From: an uncultured Acidobacteriia bacterium
Lineage (GTDB): Bacteria; Acidobacteriota; Terriglobia; Bryobacterales; Bryobacteraceae
DNA: 64,000 nt
Direction: 5' to 3'
Assembly (NCBI GenBank): GCA_903929755.1
Contig: CAIYVZ010000003.1
Location: 21,925 to 85,924, forward strand
Positions 1-9,836 of the stretch are shown one piece after another (position 1 is the stretch's first letter; every line of letters starts with the position of its first letter). The notes under the pieces are model-generated. The model made no database searches. It was not told where the DNA came from and was given only the letters and a program-made list of their open reading frames with translations. Position numbers and translations under genes: made by a program.

Positions 1-848
1 AAGCCGGTGGCGACGCGGTCGTCAGCCGAAGCTCCGGGCATCAGGTCACCCGCGATTTGGAGGGTCACAAAACGGTCGTAGGGAAGATCGCGGTTGTAGG
101 CGTTGATGACCCAATCGCGGAAGCGCCAGGCCCAGGGGCGCACCAGATCTTTTTCGAAGCCATCGCTGTCGGCGTAGTGGGCCATGTCAAGCCAGGGCCG
201 GGCCCATTTCTCACCGTAGTGGGGACTGGCGAGCAGGCGGTCCACCTGACGCTCCAGAGCGCCGGGTCGGGTATCGGCGAGAAATTCGGCGGTCTCCTGC
301 GGGGTGGGCGGCAGACCGGTAAGATCCAGAGAGACGCGGCGGAGAAGGGTGGCTTTGTCGGCATCGGGGGAGGGCGCGACGCCTTCCTTTTCGAGGCGGG
401 CGAGGATAAAGTTGTCGATTGCGTTGACGGGCCAGGCAGTCAGCTTCACCGGAGCCGACGCGGGGCTCTGCACGGGCTCCCAGGCCCAGTGTTTATTGGG
501 AGTCGCGTTGGCTGGCCAGGTGGCGCCTTCGTCGACCCAGCGGGTCAGGAGCGCAACCTGGGCATCGCTGAGGGTTGCCCCGGTGGGAGGCATCACCTTG
601 CCGGCTGTCCCTTTCACCATGGCGATGAGGCGGCTCTCGGCGGCTTTACCGGGCTGGATGACGCGGCGGGCGGAGGCGCGGTCGTCGAGCCGCAGGTTGG
701 AGAACTGTTGTTTGGGGCCGTGGCAGAGGAGGCACTTCTGCTGGAAGAGAGGCTGGATCTCGCGGACGAAATCGACGTTGGGGGCGCGCATCTGCGCAAG
801 AGCGGGGAGCGTGAGCGCGAAAAAGGGCAGTACAAAACGGAACTGCAT
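1..848 (-). CDS. PSCyt1-PSCyt2 (DUF1549) cytochrome-like protein, C-terminus cut by window edge
   Basis: Reading the minus strand from an ATG at 846-848 gives 282 codons with no stop before the left edge. The N-terminus is a signal peptide ending in ALAQ. A haem-type CLLCH motif follows near residue 40, in a stretch typical of planctomycete cytochrome c (PSCyt1, PF07635). The next part (ASPHYGEKWARPWLDMAHYADSDG region) is the PSCyt2/DUF1549 domain. The DUF1553 domain that normally follows would lie beyond the window. Such proteins are exported and of unproven enzymatic role, and are abundant in Planctomycetes and Acidobacteria. It is divergent from the TonB receptor gene, sharing a 147-bp promoter region. 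No clear ribosome-binding site is visible. Family assignment is confident; function is unknown. Confidence 0.85.
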   Translation of the reverse strand, partial: MQFRFVLPFFALTLPALAQMRAPNVDFVREIQPLFQQKCLLCHGPKQQFSNLRLDDRASARRVIQPGKAAESRLIAMVKGTAGKVMPPTGATLSDAQVALLTRWVDEGATWPANATPNKHWAWEPVQSPASAPVKLTAWPVNAIDNFILARLEKEGVAPSPDADKATLLRRVSLDLTGLPPTPQETAEFLADTRPGALERQVDRLLASPHYGEKWARPWLDMAHYADSDGFEKDLVRPWAWRFRDWVINAYNRDLPYDRFVTLQIAGDLMPGASADDRVATG

Positions 849-995
849 GATCGATTTGATTTTAGTCCATAACAGGGGTGGTTGACTCCGGATTTTGGCA
901 ATGATATCGCCATAACGAAAGTTTTTCGGCGAATGCGTGATCGAAGCTCGGGTCCAGGCCAGTATAACGATAACGCGCCAGGGGAGTAATTTTAC

Positions 996-3900
996 ATGAG
1001 AAGAATGTTGCGCAGCAGCCTCGTCGCTGCTGTATTGGGTAGTGGAATGTTCCTGCTCGGCCAGGGGGCATTGTTCGCCCAGGTACAGTCGGGACGCATT
1101 GTGGGAACAGTGTACGACCCGCAGCACGCCTCTGTTCCGGGTGCCACCGTGACGATTACCGAAACCGCGACCAACGTGGCGCGCAAAGTAACGGCTGACG
1201 GCTCAGGCGACTACGTGGTGACCCCGTTGCTGCCGGGCATCTACTCCGTGAGCGCGAGCTCCGCAGGCTTTCAGACCACGGTTCGGAACGGAATTGAGCT
1301 GACAGTGGCGCAGGCCGCCCGCGTCGATATGGAACTGCGGATCGGCGAGACGACGACGCAGGTGGAGGTGACGACGGAAGCGGCGTTGCTGGCGACCGAA
1401 TCGGCAACCCTGGGCCAGGTGATTTCGACCCAGCAAATTACAGATCTGCCTCTGAACGGGCGCAAGTTCACGGAATTGGGCCGCATGACGCCGGGTGTGA
1501 CGCTGCTGCCCGCGACGGGCAACGTGCAACGCGTGCGACCGGAACAGGTGAACGGCAACGTGATCAGCGGCGTGCCGGGGTCGCAGACAACGTTTCTTCT
1601 GGACGGTGTGGACGTGACGGAACAGCACCAGGGCGGAACCTGGATCCAGACTTCAGTGGATGCGCTGCAGGAGTTCAGCGTGATGCAGAATGCGTATTCG
1701 TCTGAGTATGCAAGAGCCGGCGGGTCGTTCAATGTTTCGACGAAGAGTGGCGGCAACAGGCTGACGGGCAACGCATTTGAATTCTTGCGAAACGGCCAAC
1801 TGGATGCACGGGATTTCTTTGCACCGGCGCGAACCGTACTGAAGCGGAATCAGTTCGGCGGGACGCTGGGGGGGCCTGTGTTGATCCCGCGAGTTTACAA
1901 CGGGCGCAACCGGACGTTCTTTTTTGTCAGTTACGAAGGGGAGCGGACACGGCAGGGGCTGATCCAGAACTCTGTGGTTCCGACTGCGGCGCAGAGGGCG
2001 GGCGATTTCAGCGCCCCTGGCCTGGCAAAGATTTATGATCCGTTGACGAGCGTGGGGACCACGAATGCGCGAACGCAGTTCCCCGGCAATATCATCCCGG
2101 TGAATCGCCTGGCCACCACCGCGACGTACTTCAATAAGTACATTCCGCTGGCGAATACGGCGGGGGGCACCGCCATCTTTGCACCGTCCTACGCATACAA
2201 CCAGGACCAGTGGACGATGCGCGGGGATCAGGAATTGACCGGCAACCACAAGCTATTTATGCGCGTGAGCCTGGTGAGAAACGCTGACAGCACTCCGGGA
2301 GCCTTCCCGGCGCTCGGATCCACGCAGTTATCGGGCCCGGCACGCAACATTGCCGGAGCGCTGACGAGCAACCTGCGGGCGAACATGATTCATGAGTTCC
2401 GCTTCAGCATGTTGTACGGCGAGTATCGCTCGACGGCATATTTCCAGGGCCAGGGCGCGACGTTTAATAAGGAAGCCGGCCTGACGGGTCTCGAAACCAA
2501 TCAGGACGCTTCCATTTCCAGTCTGCCCGCGTTTTCGTGGTCAGGCCTGGCTGGCTTCTCGGGCAATGCGGGTGACGGGCGGCCGAAGTGGCAGAACCGC
2601 TCGGCCAATGAAATTACCGACACGCTGACGTGGGTGAAGGGCAAGCATATTGTGAAGGTGGGAACCCGGATCCACTATTACAAGCCGCTGTTCACCGATT
2701 CACGGACGCAGAACGGAGCTTATTCGTTCACGGGGATTGGCACTGAGAACCCGGCGTCCACGGCGGGTACCGGCGATGCCTTTGCTGACTGGATGCTGGG
2801 TTATCCGGCCAACGGGAGCCGGTCCAATCCGGCCACATGGTGGGGTGGATACGGTACCTACTGGCACTTCTTTGTGCAGGATGACGTAAAGATCAGCAAC
2901 CGCCTGACGTTGAATATCGGACTGCGTTACGAGTACACGCCGTGGCTGAATGGCTACAAGGGCCAGGTGGCTACTTTTGACCCGAAGAGGGCGAAGTCCA
3001 TTATTGTGGCGAGCGAAACGGACCAGATTCAGCTGGATGCGCAGCCGCTGGCGAAGGTCGGGTATGACCTGTACAAGGATCTGATCCAGACCAGCAGCCA
3101 GGCTGGTTTACCGTTGAGCATTACTGAACAGACGAAGGCGAACTGGGCTCCGCGTATTGGCCTGGCGTGGCGGCCTGTTGGGGACAAGACCGTGATTCGC
3201 GGCGGGTACGGCATTTTCTATGAATCGGAAGGCACCAGCGGCCGGCTGAACTTCAACTTCCTGCCGTTCAATGTCTCGGAGACGGTGAATGCGGATCGTG
3301 GAGTGAAACCGACGCGAACGCTGGCGAATTTCTTCCTGGGTGCGCCCTTTGGGTCCGCCGTTACCAATGCGGCGTGGGTGCCGGTTCCCACAAAGGTGAG
3401 GATGCCGTATGACCAGCACTGGAACCTGGGCATTCAGCAGCAGGTGATGCCGAAGTTGCTGGTGGAACTGGATTACGTCGGTAACAGAGGCTTATTCCTG
3501 CCGGGCACGGACAACATCAATTTCCCGGAGGCGGGTGCGGGGACCATTCAAACGCGGCGGCCTTATCCGCGGTTCGGCACCATTGCCTACAACACCCAGG
3601 ATTCGGCGAGTATCTATCATTCGCTGCAGGCCAAGGTGGAGAAGCGGCTGTCGGCCGGCTTCTGGACAATGCTGGCTTACACGTATTCGAAGACCATTAC
3701 GTTTGCCGCGACGCCGGCGGTTGGCGGCAACTACGGCTGGGAGCGGGCGCTGACAGGCTTCGATGTTCCGCAGAATGTGGCGATCAGCTTCGGGTATGAC
3801 CTGCCCTTCGGTAAAGGACGGCAGTTCCTGCATTCAAACGCGGTTGCCGATAAGGTGATTGGCGGCTGGCAGATGCAGGGGATCTGGAACTATCGGAGCG

Positions 3901-4298
3901 GAACTCCTTACACGCCAACGGTATCGCGCGATGTGGCGAATAACGGTATTGGCGGGCAGAGGCCGAACCGAATTGGTTCGGGCGTGCTGGCAAATCCGAC
4001 GCTGGATCTGGCGTTTGATAAGGCGGCATTCACCGTTCCGGCCAACTTCACCTATGGCAACTCCGGCGGAAATATCCTGCGCCGCGACTATGCGGCCAAC
4101 ATGGATTTCTCAATCTTCAAAGTATTCAGCATTACGGAAAAGTCGAAGCTACAGTTCCGGGCCGAGGTCTTCAACCTGCCGAATACGCCTTACTTCAGCG
4201 CTCCGAATACGAACATTGACGTGGCAGCAGGCGGGAAGATCACGAGTACGCAAAACACCCCGAGGCAAATGCAGGTGGCCCTGAAGCTGAGCTTCTAG
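996..4298 (+). CDS. TonB-dependent receptor, Oar-like, with carboxypeptidase-regulatory N-terminal domain
   Basis: 1100 residues. A signal peptide (about 1-29) is followed by a carboxypeptidase regulatory-like beta-sandwich (about 32-120; GRIVGTVYDPQHASVPGATV start), a plug domain (about 130-260; LPLNGRKFTELGRMTPGV and FLLDGVDVTEQ) and a long outer-membrane beta-barrel ending in aromatic LSF. This is the standard acidobacterial Oar-like receptor, presumed to import a large ligand (oligosaccharide, peptide or siderophore) across the outer membrane with TonB energy; the ligand cannot be read from sequence. A GGGGAG ribosome-binding site lies at 981-986, and TATAAC at 963-968 is a possible -10 box. 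The stop is 3 bp before the next ATG, so the four genes to 9165 look like one operon. Confidence 0.92.
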   Translation: MRRMLRSSLVAAVLGSGMFLLGQGALFAQVQSGRIVGTVYDPQHASVPGATVTITETATNVARKVTADGSGDYVVTPLLPGIYSVSASSAGFQTTVRNGIELTVAQAARVDMELRIGETTTQVEVTTEAALLATESATLGQVISTQQITDLPLNGRKFTELGRMTPGVTLLPATGNVQRVRPEQVNGNVISGVPGSQTTFLLDGVDVTEQHQGGTWIQTSVDALQEFSVMQNAYSSEYARAGGSFNVSTKSGGNRLTGNAFEFLRNGQLDARDFFAPARTVLKRNQFGGTLGGPVLIPRVYNGRNRTFFFVSYEGERTRQGLIQNSVVPTAAQRAGDFSAPGLAKIYDPLTSVGTTNARTQFPGNIIPVNRLATTATYFNKYIPLANTAGGTAIFAPSYAYNQDQWTMRGDQELTGNHKLFMRVSLVRNADSTPGAFPALGSTQLSGPARNIAGALTSNLRANMIHEFRFSMLYGEYRSTAYFQGQGATFNKEAGLTGLETNQDASISSLPAFSWSGLAGFSGNAGDGRPKWQNRSANEITDTLTWVKGKHIVKVGTRIHYYKPLFTDSRTQNGAYSFTGIGTENPASTAGTGDAFADWMLGYPANGSRSNPATWWGGYGTYWHFFVQDDVKISNRLTLNIGLRYEYTPWLNGYKGQVATFDPKRAKSIIVASETDQIQLDAQPLAKVGYDLYKDLIQTSSQAGLPLSITEQTKANWAPRIGLAWRPVGDKTVIRGGYGIFYESEGTSGRLNFNFLPFNVSETVNADRGVKPTRTLANFFLGAPFGSAVTNAAWVPVPTKVRMPYDQHWNLGIQQQVMPKLLVELDYVGNRGLFLPGTDNINFPEAGAGTIQTRRPYPRFGTIAYNTQDSASIYHSLQAKVEKRLSAGFWTMLAYTYSKTITFAATPAVGGNYGWERALTGFDVPQNVAISFGYDLPFGKGRQFLHSNAVADKVIGGWQMQGIWNYRSGTPYTPTVSRDVANNGIGGQRPNRIGSGVLANPTLDLAFDKAAFTVPANFTYGNSGGNILRRDYAANMDFSIFKVFSITEKSKLQFRAEVFNLPNTPYFSAPNTNIDVAAGGKITSTQNTPRQMQVALKLSF

Positions 4299-4301
4299 CG
4301 A

Positions 4302-6881
4302 ATGAGGCGAGAACTTCTTATAGCCGCGTTGCTGGCTACAGGTGCGGCGCAGGGGGCGGATGACACGGTCTTTACTAAGACCGTGCAGCCGTTCCTTGCG
4401 CAGTATTGTGTGGGTTGCCACAACGACAAGCTCAAAACGGCAAGCCTGAATTTTCAGGCGTACAGGAATGGCGCCGAGGCGGCCGAGCATCCCGAAGTTT
4501 GGAACAGGACGCTGGAGAAGCTAACCCTGGAGCAAATGCCCCCGGGCGGTCTGCCCGCGGCAGGAAAGGCCCAGCTTGCGGCCGTAAAGGCCTGGATGGA
4601 ACCGGTTCTGGCGAAGGCGGGACTGCGGAAGGAAACTGGTCCCGGGCGGGTAGTGGCACGACGCCTCAATCGGGTCGAATATAACAACACCATCCAGGAT
4701 TTGCTGGGCATTCACTACCGGCCCGCCGATGAGTTCCCGGTGGATGATTCGGGGTATGGGTTTGACAACGTGGCGGACGTATTAACCATGTCCCCCATGT
4801 TGCTGGAGAAGTATCTGGCGGCAGCGCGGAAGGCGTCGCAACTGGCTGTCTTTGGCCCCGCGTTTCCGCAGAAGCCGGTTTTGATTTCGCACCAGCTGGC
4901 CAAGAGGTCTTACGACTTCGGAGTGGCAGCGGGCGCGGAGAATTCGGCCGCGGGCGGCACGTATCTCCCTTATTCCATGAGGGGCAATCTGGAAGGTTCG
5001 TTTGTGTTTCCAGTGGATGCCGAGTATGAGATCCGCTTCCGGGTAATGAACCTTCGAAATGCGAACGGCAATAACTTTTCGTATCTGGATGTGGTCAACG
5101 GGAAGACAAGTGCGACGCTGGGGCGCGGAGCCGCGGTGGATCCGGACTTTGTGCCTCCCCCGGCCAATGCCGGGCGTGGCGGACGCGGTGGACGGACACC
5201 GGAGGAGATAAAGGCCGCGCAGGAAAAGGCCCGCCTGGCTGCCCCCCCGGTGAAGGTGACCCTGCTGTTCGATGGCAAACCGATCCTGAATGATGTGATT
5301 GAGGGCGAGACGGATTTTGGCTATGCCCGCGGGGAATTTGTGGCGAAGATTCCAGTGCAAGCCGGCGAGCACACGATGCGCGTGTCGTTCCCCGATCTGG
5401 CGAATCTGGACGATCCCCGGCGGCACCTGAATATCGATCTGCGGCGGAAGATTTTCGTGGATTACCTGGATGTGGCGGGACCGTTCAATCCAGCTAAGGA
5501 AAGCCCGACAAGTTACCGCAAGCTGTTTGTGTGTGGACATGCGCCGGGGAAACATACGGCCACCTGTGCGCGGCGGGCTTTGACGAGCCTGATGCCCCGA
5601 GCCTACCGTCGTCCGGTGACGGCGGATGAGGTGGAGGGGAAGTTGCGGCTGGTAGCACTCGCGCAAAAGGAAGGGGATTCGCTGGAGGAGGGAGTACGGC
5701 TGGCGCTGGAAGCCATTCTTTCGTCACCGAACTTTATCTTCCGGATGGAGCGGGATCCGAAACCTGTGCCGGCGGCCGCTAAGGCACACGCGATCAGCGA
5801 TCACGAACTGGCCGCACGGCTCTCCTATTTCTTGTGGTCCAGCATGCCGGATGAAGAACTACGGCGGGTTGCGAACAGCGGGGGCCTGCGCAAACCGGGA
5901 GCGATGGAAGCGCAGGTACGGCGGATGATGGCCGACTCGCGGTCAAAGAATCTGGTGGATAATTTCGCGGCTCAGTGGCTGCAATTGCGCAATTTTGGCC
6001 GAACGAAGCCGGATGGCGCGCGGTTTGGAACCATCGACGACGAGCTTCTGGGCTACATGCGCACCGAGGCGCTGCAGTTTGTTGCCGCGATCATTCGTGA
6101 AGACCGGAGTGTACTGGATTTCATTGACGCCCCATTCACCTATCTGAACGGGCCACTGGCCCGGCACTACGGTATGGCGGGAGTGGATGGCGAAGAGTTC
6201 CGCCGAATGGATGTTGATCCGAATCAACGGGGAGGCCTGCTGGGGCAGGGCGCGATTCTGACGGTTTCTTCGTACCCGACCAGGACGTCGATTCCGGTGC
6301 GGGGGAAGTGGGTCCTGGAGAATCTGCTGGGGACACCACCGCCGCCCCCTCCGCCCGATGTGCCGGTGTTGGTGGAGAGCGGCCTGGGCGCCAACGTATC
6401 GTTGCGGCAGAGGACTGAACAGCATCGGGCCGACCCGAATTGTTCGGGCTGCCATAACCTGATGGATCCGATCGGCTTTGGTCTGGAAACATATGACGCC
6501 GTGGGCCGGTGGCGGACGCATGACGGCGGTATCAGGATTGACGCTTCCGGCGTGTTGCCGGGCGGGAAGTCGTTTGACGGCGTGGCGGGTTTGCGGCAGA
6601 TACTCAAAGGACAGTCGGCGGCCTTCACGCGGAACCTGACGGACAAGCTGATGACGTTTGCGCTGGGGCGCGGGCTGGAACTGTCGGATCGGCCTGTGGT
6701 AGAAAAGATCGTGCAGAAGGCCGCTTCCAGTGACTACCATTTTTCCGGGCTGGTAATGGGAGTGGTGAACAGCGAGGCATTCCAAATGCGAAGCAACCTG
6801 GCAGCAAGCAATCCGATAGCAAACAACGTGACAGCAAACAACGTGACAGCAAACAACGTGACAAAAAGAGTGGCCCGATGA
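4302..6881 (+). CDS. DUF1592/DUF1588/DUF1585 exported cytochrome-like protein
   Basis: 859 residues, signal peptide ending near AQGAD. A first haem-type motif CVGCH is at 36-40. Then come the family blocks in the usual order: DUF1587 (RLNRVEYNNTIQDLLGI), a central PA14/CBM-like insert with a GRGGRGGR stretch, DUF1595 (ARRALTSLMPRAYRRPV), DUF1592 (LAARLSYFLWSSMPDEEL), DUF1588 (QRGGLLGQGAIL to a run of seven prolines), a second CSGCH motif and DUF1585 at the C-terminus. The family is typical of Planctomycetes and Acidobacteria and nearly always sits next to a DUF1552 gene, as here; the biochemical role is unproven. The last 20 residues are an odd tandem ANNVT extension. The TGA overlaps the next start codon (ATGA). 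Confidence 0.9.
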   Translation: MRRELLIAALLATGAAQGADDTVFTKTVQPFLAQYCVGCHNDKLKTASLNFQAYRNGAEAAEHPEVWNRTLEKLTLEQMPPGGLPAAGKAQLAAVKAWMEPVLAKAGLRKETGPGRVVARRLNRVEYNNTIQDLLGIHYRPADEFPVDDSGYGFDNVADVLTMSPMLLEKYLAAARKASQLAVFGPAFPQKPVLISHQLAKRSYDFGVAAGAENSAAGGTYLPYSMRGNLEGSFVFPVDAEYEIRFRVMNLRNANGNNFSYLDVVNGKTSATLGRGAAVDPDFVPPPANAGRGGRGGRTPEEIKAAQEKARLAAPPVKVTLLFDGKPILNDVIEGETDFGYARGEFVAKIPVQAGEHTMRVSFPDLANLDDPRRHLNIDLRRKIFVDYLDVAGPFNPAKESPTSYRKLFVCGHAPGKHTATCARRALTSLMPRAYRRPVTADEVEGKLRLVALAQKEGDSLEEGVRLALEAILSSPNFIFRMERDPKPVPAAAKAHAISDHELAARLSYFLWSSMPDEELRRVANSGGLRKPGAMEAQVRRMMADSRSKNLVDNFAAQWLQLRNFGRTKPDGARFGTIDDELLGYMRTEALQFVAAIIREDRSVLDFIDAPFTYLNGPLARHYGMAGVDGEEFRRMDVDPNQRGGLLGQGAILTVSSYPTRTSIPVRGKWVLENLLGTPPPPPPPDVPVLVESGLGANVSLRQRTEQHRADPNCSGCHNLMDPIGFGLETYDAVGRWRTHDGGIRIDASGVLPGGKSFDGVAGLRQILKGQSAAFTRNLTDKLMTFALGRGLELSDRPVVEKIVQKAASSDYHFSGLVMGVVNSEAFQMRSNLAASNPIANNVTANNVTANNVTKRVAR
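6816..6860 (+). repeat. Three tandem 15-bp units at the 3' end of the DUF1592 gene
   Basis: Units at 6816-6830, 6831-6845 and 6846-6860 share the core AGCAAACAACGTG. They keep the reading frame and encode IANNV-TANNV-TANNV, just before the KRVAR terminus. The extension lies beyond the recognisable DUF1585 domain, so it is probably a slippage product. Confidence 0.9.
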
Positions 6882-8236
6882 ATCCTGTTTTTAAGAAGCA
6901 TCTGAACCGGCGGACTTTTCTGCGGGGAGTGGGCACCGCGCTGGCACTGCCAATGATGGACGCCATGGTACCGGCGATGAGTTCGGCAGCCGCCTCAAAA
7001 GCGCCCCTGCGGATGGCATTTGTCTATTTCCCCAATGGCATTCAGGAGAATACGTGGAGTCCGAAGATGGAGGGCGAAGTTGCCGCTCTGCCGGAGAAAC
7101 TGACGCGGGTTCTGGAGCCACTGCAGGCGTATCGGAATGAAATTACGATTCTGGATGGCCTGACAATTAATGGCGGCCGGGCGTTGGGTGACGGGCCCGG
7201 TGACCATGGCCGTGCCGGTGCGAGTTATCTGACCGGGGCGCATCCGAAGCGCACCTTCGGGAAGGATCTGCAGGCGGGCGTTTCGGTGGATCAACTGGCC
7301 GCGCAGGCCATGGGGATGAAGACGCGATTTGCGTCTCTCGAGCTCGGCGGCGAAGAGGGCATTCAGGGCGGGAATTGCGACAACGGTTATAGCTGCGCCT
7401 ACTCCAACAGTATTTCGTGGAGAACGCCTTCCACCCCGAATCCGCCGGAAGTTCGGCCCAGAGCCGTTTTTGAGCGGTTGTTCGGCGGCGTGGACCTGGA
7501 ATCTGATCCGGTGAAGCGAGCGAAGCTGGAGCGGTACAAACGCAGCGTTCTGGATTCGGTGCTGGCCGATGCGAAGAAACTGGAAAGCTCGCTGGGTCGC
7601 GACGACAAGCGAAAACTGGATGAGTATCTGTACGCGCTGCGAGATATCGAAACGCGCATCCAGCGGACCGAAGCCCAGAGCGGTACGGTGACCACATCAA
7701 TGACGGCGCCTCCGTCGAGTGTTCCGGAAAATTATACCGAACATTCGCGGCTGATGTTTGACCTGATGCTGGCCGCGTTCCAGACCGATTCGACGCGGAT
7801 CATTACGTTCTTAATGGCGATTGAGCAGAGCAACCGGAACTACCGGGAGATCGGGATTGCCGAGTCACACCACGGCTTGACGCACCACGGCGGCGACAAG
7901 GAAAAGATCGAGAAGTGCGTTCTGATCAACCGGTACGAGACCGAGCAGTTCGCATATTTCCTGGGCAAGCTGAAAGCCACTCAGGACGGGGACGGAACCT
8001 TGTTCGACCATTCGCTGATCACCTATGGCAGCGGGTTGAGCCTGGGGCATAATCATGATAATGTTCCAACGCTGCTGACGGGCGGCAATAATGGCCGCTT
8101 CAAGCTGGGCAAGCAGATGAAATACAAGGCGGAGACGCCGCTGGCGAATCTGCACGTGATGATGCTGGACGCGATGGGCGTGCCGGCGGAGAAGTTCGCA
8201 GACAGTAACGGCACGCTGGGTTATCTGTCGGTTTAG
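6878..8236 (+). CDS. DUF1552 domain protein, Tat-exported
   Basis: 452 residues. The N-terminus carries a twin-arginine signal (RRTFLRG at 11-17, then a hydrophobic stretch to about 38). The rest matches DUF1552 (PF07586): early MAFVYFPNGIQ, a GDGPGDHGRAGASYLTGAHP block, and late SLGHNHDNVPTLLTGG. The fold is related to the alkaline phosphatase/DUF1501 superfamily and may bind metal through the His/Asp-rich blocks; no reaction is established. Its start overlaps the upstream DUF1592 stop, implying translational coupling. The DUF1592-DUF1552 pair is a fixed module in this phylum, here attached to a TonB receptor, which suggests a role in handling the receptor's substrate (inference). Confidence 0.92.
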   Translation: MNPVFKKHLNRRTFLRGVGTALALPMMDAMVPAMSSAAASKAPLRMAFVYFPNGIQENTWSPKMEGEVAALPEKLTRVLEPLQAYRNEITILDGLTINGGRALGDGPGDHGRAGASYLTGAHPKRTFGKDLQAGVSVDQLAAQAMGMKTRFASLELGGEEGIQGGNCDNGYSCAYSNSISWRTPSTPNPPEVRPRAVFERLFGGVDLESDPVKRAKLERYKRSVLDSVLADAKKLESSLGRDDKRKLDEYLYALRDIETRIQRTEAQSGTVTTSMTAPPSSVPENYTEHSRLMFDLMLAAFQTDSTRIITFLMAIEQSNRNYREIGIAESHHGLTHHGGDKEKIEKCVLINRYETEQFAYFLGKLKATQDGDGTLFDHSLITYGSGLSLGHNHDNVPTLLTGGNNGRFKLGKQMKYKAETPLANLHVMMLDAMGVPAEKFADSNGTLGYLSV

Positions 8237-8277
8237 ATTTGCCTGAAGTTAGATTTGCCTCAAGGGAGAACGACGAG

Positions 8278-9165
8278 ATGAGACGCAGAGATTTCTTGTA
8301 TGGAGCGACAGCCGTATCGGGCATGGTTCCGATGGCGGGCGCGGCTGTGGATGTGGCGTCGATCAAGTCGCGCGGAACGAAGAAGGTTGACCTGGTATAT
8401 AAGTCGCCACACGCGACTCCCAATGGCTTGCAGGCAACGAGCGAAGGGCTCTGGGTAGTGGATCAGGGGAAAGAGAACTGGGTCTCGCTGATTAACTTTG
8501 CGGATGGCAAGGTGATTCGGGAATTTCAGGTGCCGGGGTTGGCCGGCGCGAGTGGTCTGACTGTTGATCCCGATGGCGTGATGTGGATCAATGACACGCA
8601 CAACAGTTTGATTGTGACTTGCAGCGCGAAGGATGGGAAGATCCTTGCGAAATACTGGTGCCCCGGATCGGGGCGGACGTATCAGGTGCCGGGCGATCCG
8701 GCACCGGCGAGGAGTCCGATTGCATCTCCGTTTCCGGCTCCCGCTGGCGCGCCCGCGGGCGGACGTGGACGAGGGCCGTCGCGCCCAGCGGGACAGGTGG
8801 CGTTAGACGCAACTACCGGGCTGAGCGGCGAAGGCGGTCAGGGTATGGAGTGGCGGGATGGTTTGTTGTATTACGCCTGCCTGCCATCGCGGCGCGCTTA
8901 TGTTTTGGATCCGAAGACGTGGCGCGTGCAGGCGATGTGGAATCTGCCAGGCAACCGGGCTCACGGCGTGGGCTGGGAGGGTGACAGCCTGTGGATTGCA
9001 GACAGCAACTGGCGGGCGTTTTTCCGCCATGACCGAAAGACGGGCGACATTGTGGAGAAGATTCAGCTGACCGATAAAGATCCGTTGATTCACGGGGCCA
9101 CCGTGCATGACGGGTATATGTGGTTCAGTGACGATGTCGGGTACATCTGCAACTTCAAGCTGTAG
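8278..9165 (+). CDS. Tat-exported beta-propeller protein (SMP-30/Vgb-like)
   Basis: About 295 residues from the ATG at 8278, chosen because AAGGGAGAA lies just upstream and the protein then opens with a twin-arginine signal (RRRDFLYG). A TTG 39 bp upstream is also in frame but would bury the signal. Repeated blade-like segments (GLWVVDQGKENWVSLINFADG, GASGLTVDPDGVMWINDTHN, GNRAHGVGWEGDSLWIADSN) indicate a beta-propeller of the SMP-30/gluconolactonase or streptogramin-lyase type. Residues about 140-182 form a Pro/Ala/Gly/Arg-rich insertion. It is the last gene of the TonB receptor operon. Substrate unknown; annotation is by fold only. Confidence 0.75.
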   Translation: MRRRDFLYGATAVSGMVPMAGAAVDVASIKSRGTKKVDLVYKSPHATPNGLQATSEGLWVVDQGKENWVSLINFADGKVIREFQVPGLAGASGLTVDPDGVMWINDTHNSLIVTCSAKDGKILAKYWCPGSGRTYQVPGDPAPARSPIASPFPAPAGAPAGGRGRGPSRPAGQVALDATTGLSGEGGQGMEWRDGLLYYACLPSRRAYVLDPKTWRVQAMWNLPGNRAHGVGWEGDSLWIADSNWRAFFRHDRKTGDIVEKIQLTDKDPLIHGATVHDGYMWFSDDVGYICNFKL

Positions 9166-9191
9166 GTTGAGCTTCACGGCTCAGCGTTAGT

Positions 9192-9803
9192 TCATGTCGG
9201 AGGGGGATGGGGATTCGTGCTCCCCCCCCCGATGTCGAAGGAGATGCCGCGATAGAGGTAGGCCAACTTGACTTCGGCATCCACCGCCGGAATTCGACAA
9301 ATTGCTTCGCTGCCCACAAACTCTGTGAAGGTCCATTTGCCATCGGGCATACGGGAGAAGACCTCGATACGCGGTTCCGTCTGGGAAATCAGTACATAGT
9401 CCCGCAGAGAAGAGATACCGCGGTAATGGGCAAACTTCAGACCTCGATCGTAGGCCTCGCTCGACTTTGACAGGACCTCAAGGATCACTACGGGGTTGAG
9501 AAGGGTGGCACTATATTCATCCGCCAACTCTGCCTGGCCGCAGTAGACCGTCAAATCCGGATAAAAGAATGGACCCTTGACGGCAACCCGCACTCGCAGG
9601 TCGGAACCAACTATAGTGCACCCACGAGAATCCAGCGTCGCTTGCAGGGAAGCAATAAGACGGGAGGCAAGGATGGCGTGAGGCAAGGTTCCACCCGACA
9701 TGGCGAACATCTCGCCATTGATGTACTCACTCTTGATATCCGCCTCACGCTCGATTTCCAGATATTGTTCGGGCGTGAGGCGGGGGATGGGCGCGGCAGC
9801 CAT
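9192..9803 (-). CDS. Uma2 family protein (PD-(D/E)XK nuclease fold, DUF820)
   Basis: 203 residues. Family landmarks are TPEQYLEIEREADIKSEYINGE at the N-terminus, the FYPDLTVYCG strand holding the acidic active-site residue, and VVILEVLSKSSEAYDRGLKFAHYR, the ExxS...K part of the nuclease fold. Uma2 proteins are numerous in Acidobacteria and Cyanobacteria; their physiological role is not established. The gene is convergent with the beta-propeller gene (26-bp gap) and 33 bp downstream of the esterase gene on the same strand. A short proline-rich tail ends the protein. Confidence 0.88.
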   Translation of the reverse strand: MAAAPIPRLTPEQYLEIEREADIKSEYINGEMFAMSGGTLPHAILASRLIASLQATLDSRGCTIVGSDLRVRVAVKGPFFYPDLTVYCGQAELADEYSATLLNPVVILEVLSKSSEAYDRGLKFAHYRGISSLRDYVLISQTEPRIEVFSRMPDGKWTFTEFVGSEAICRIPAVDAEVKLAYLYRGISFDIGGGSTNPHPPPT

Positions 9804-9836
9804 AACTTCAGTCTAACCGCATTTCACCACCAGAGT

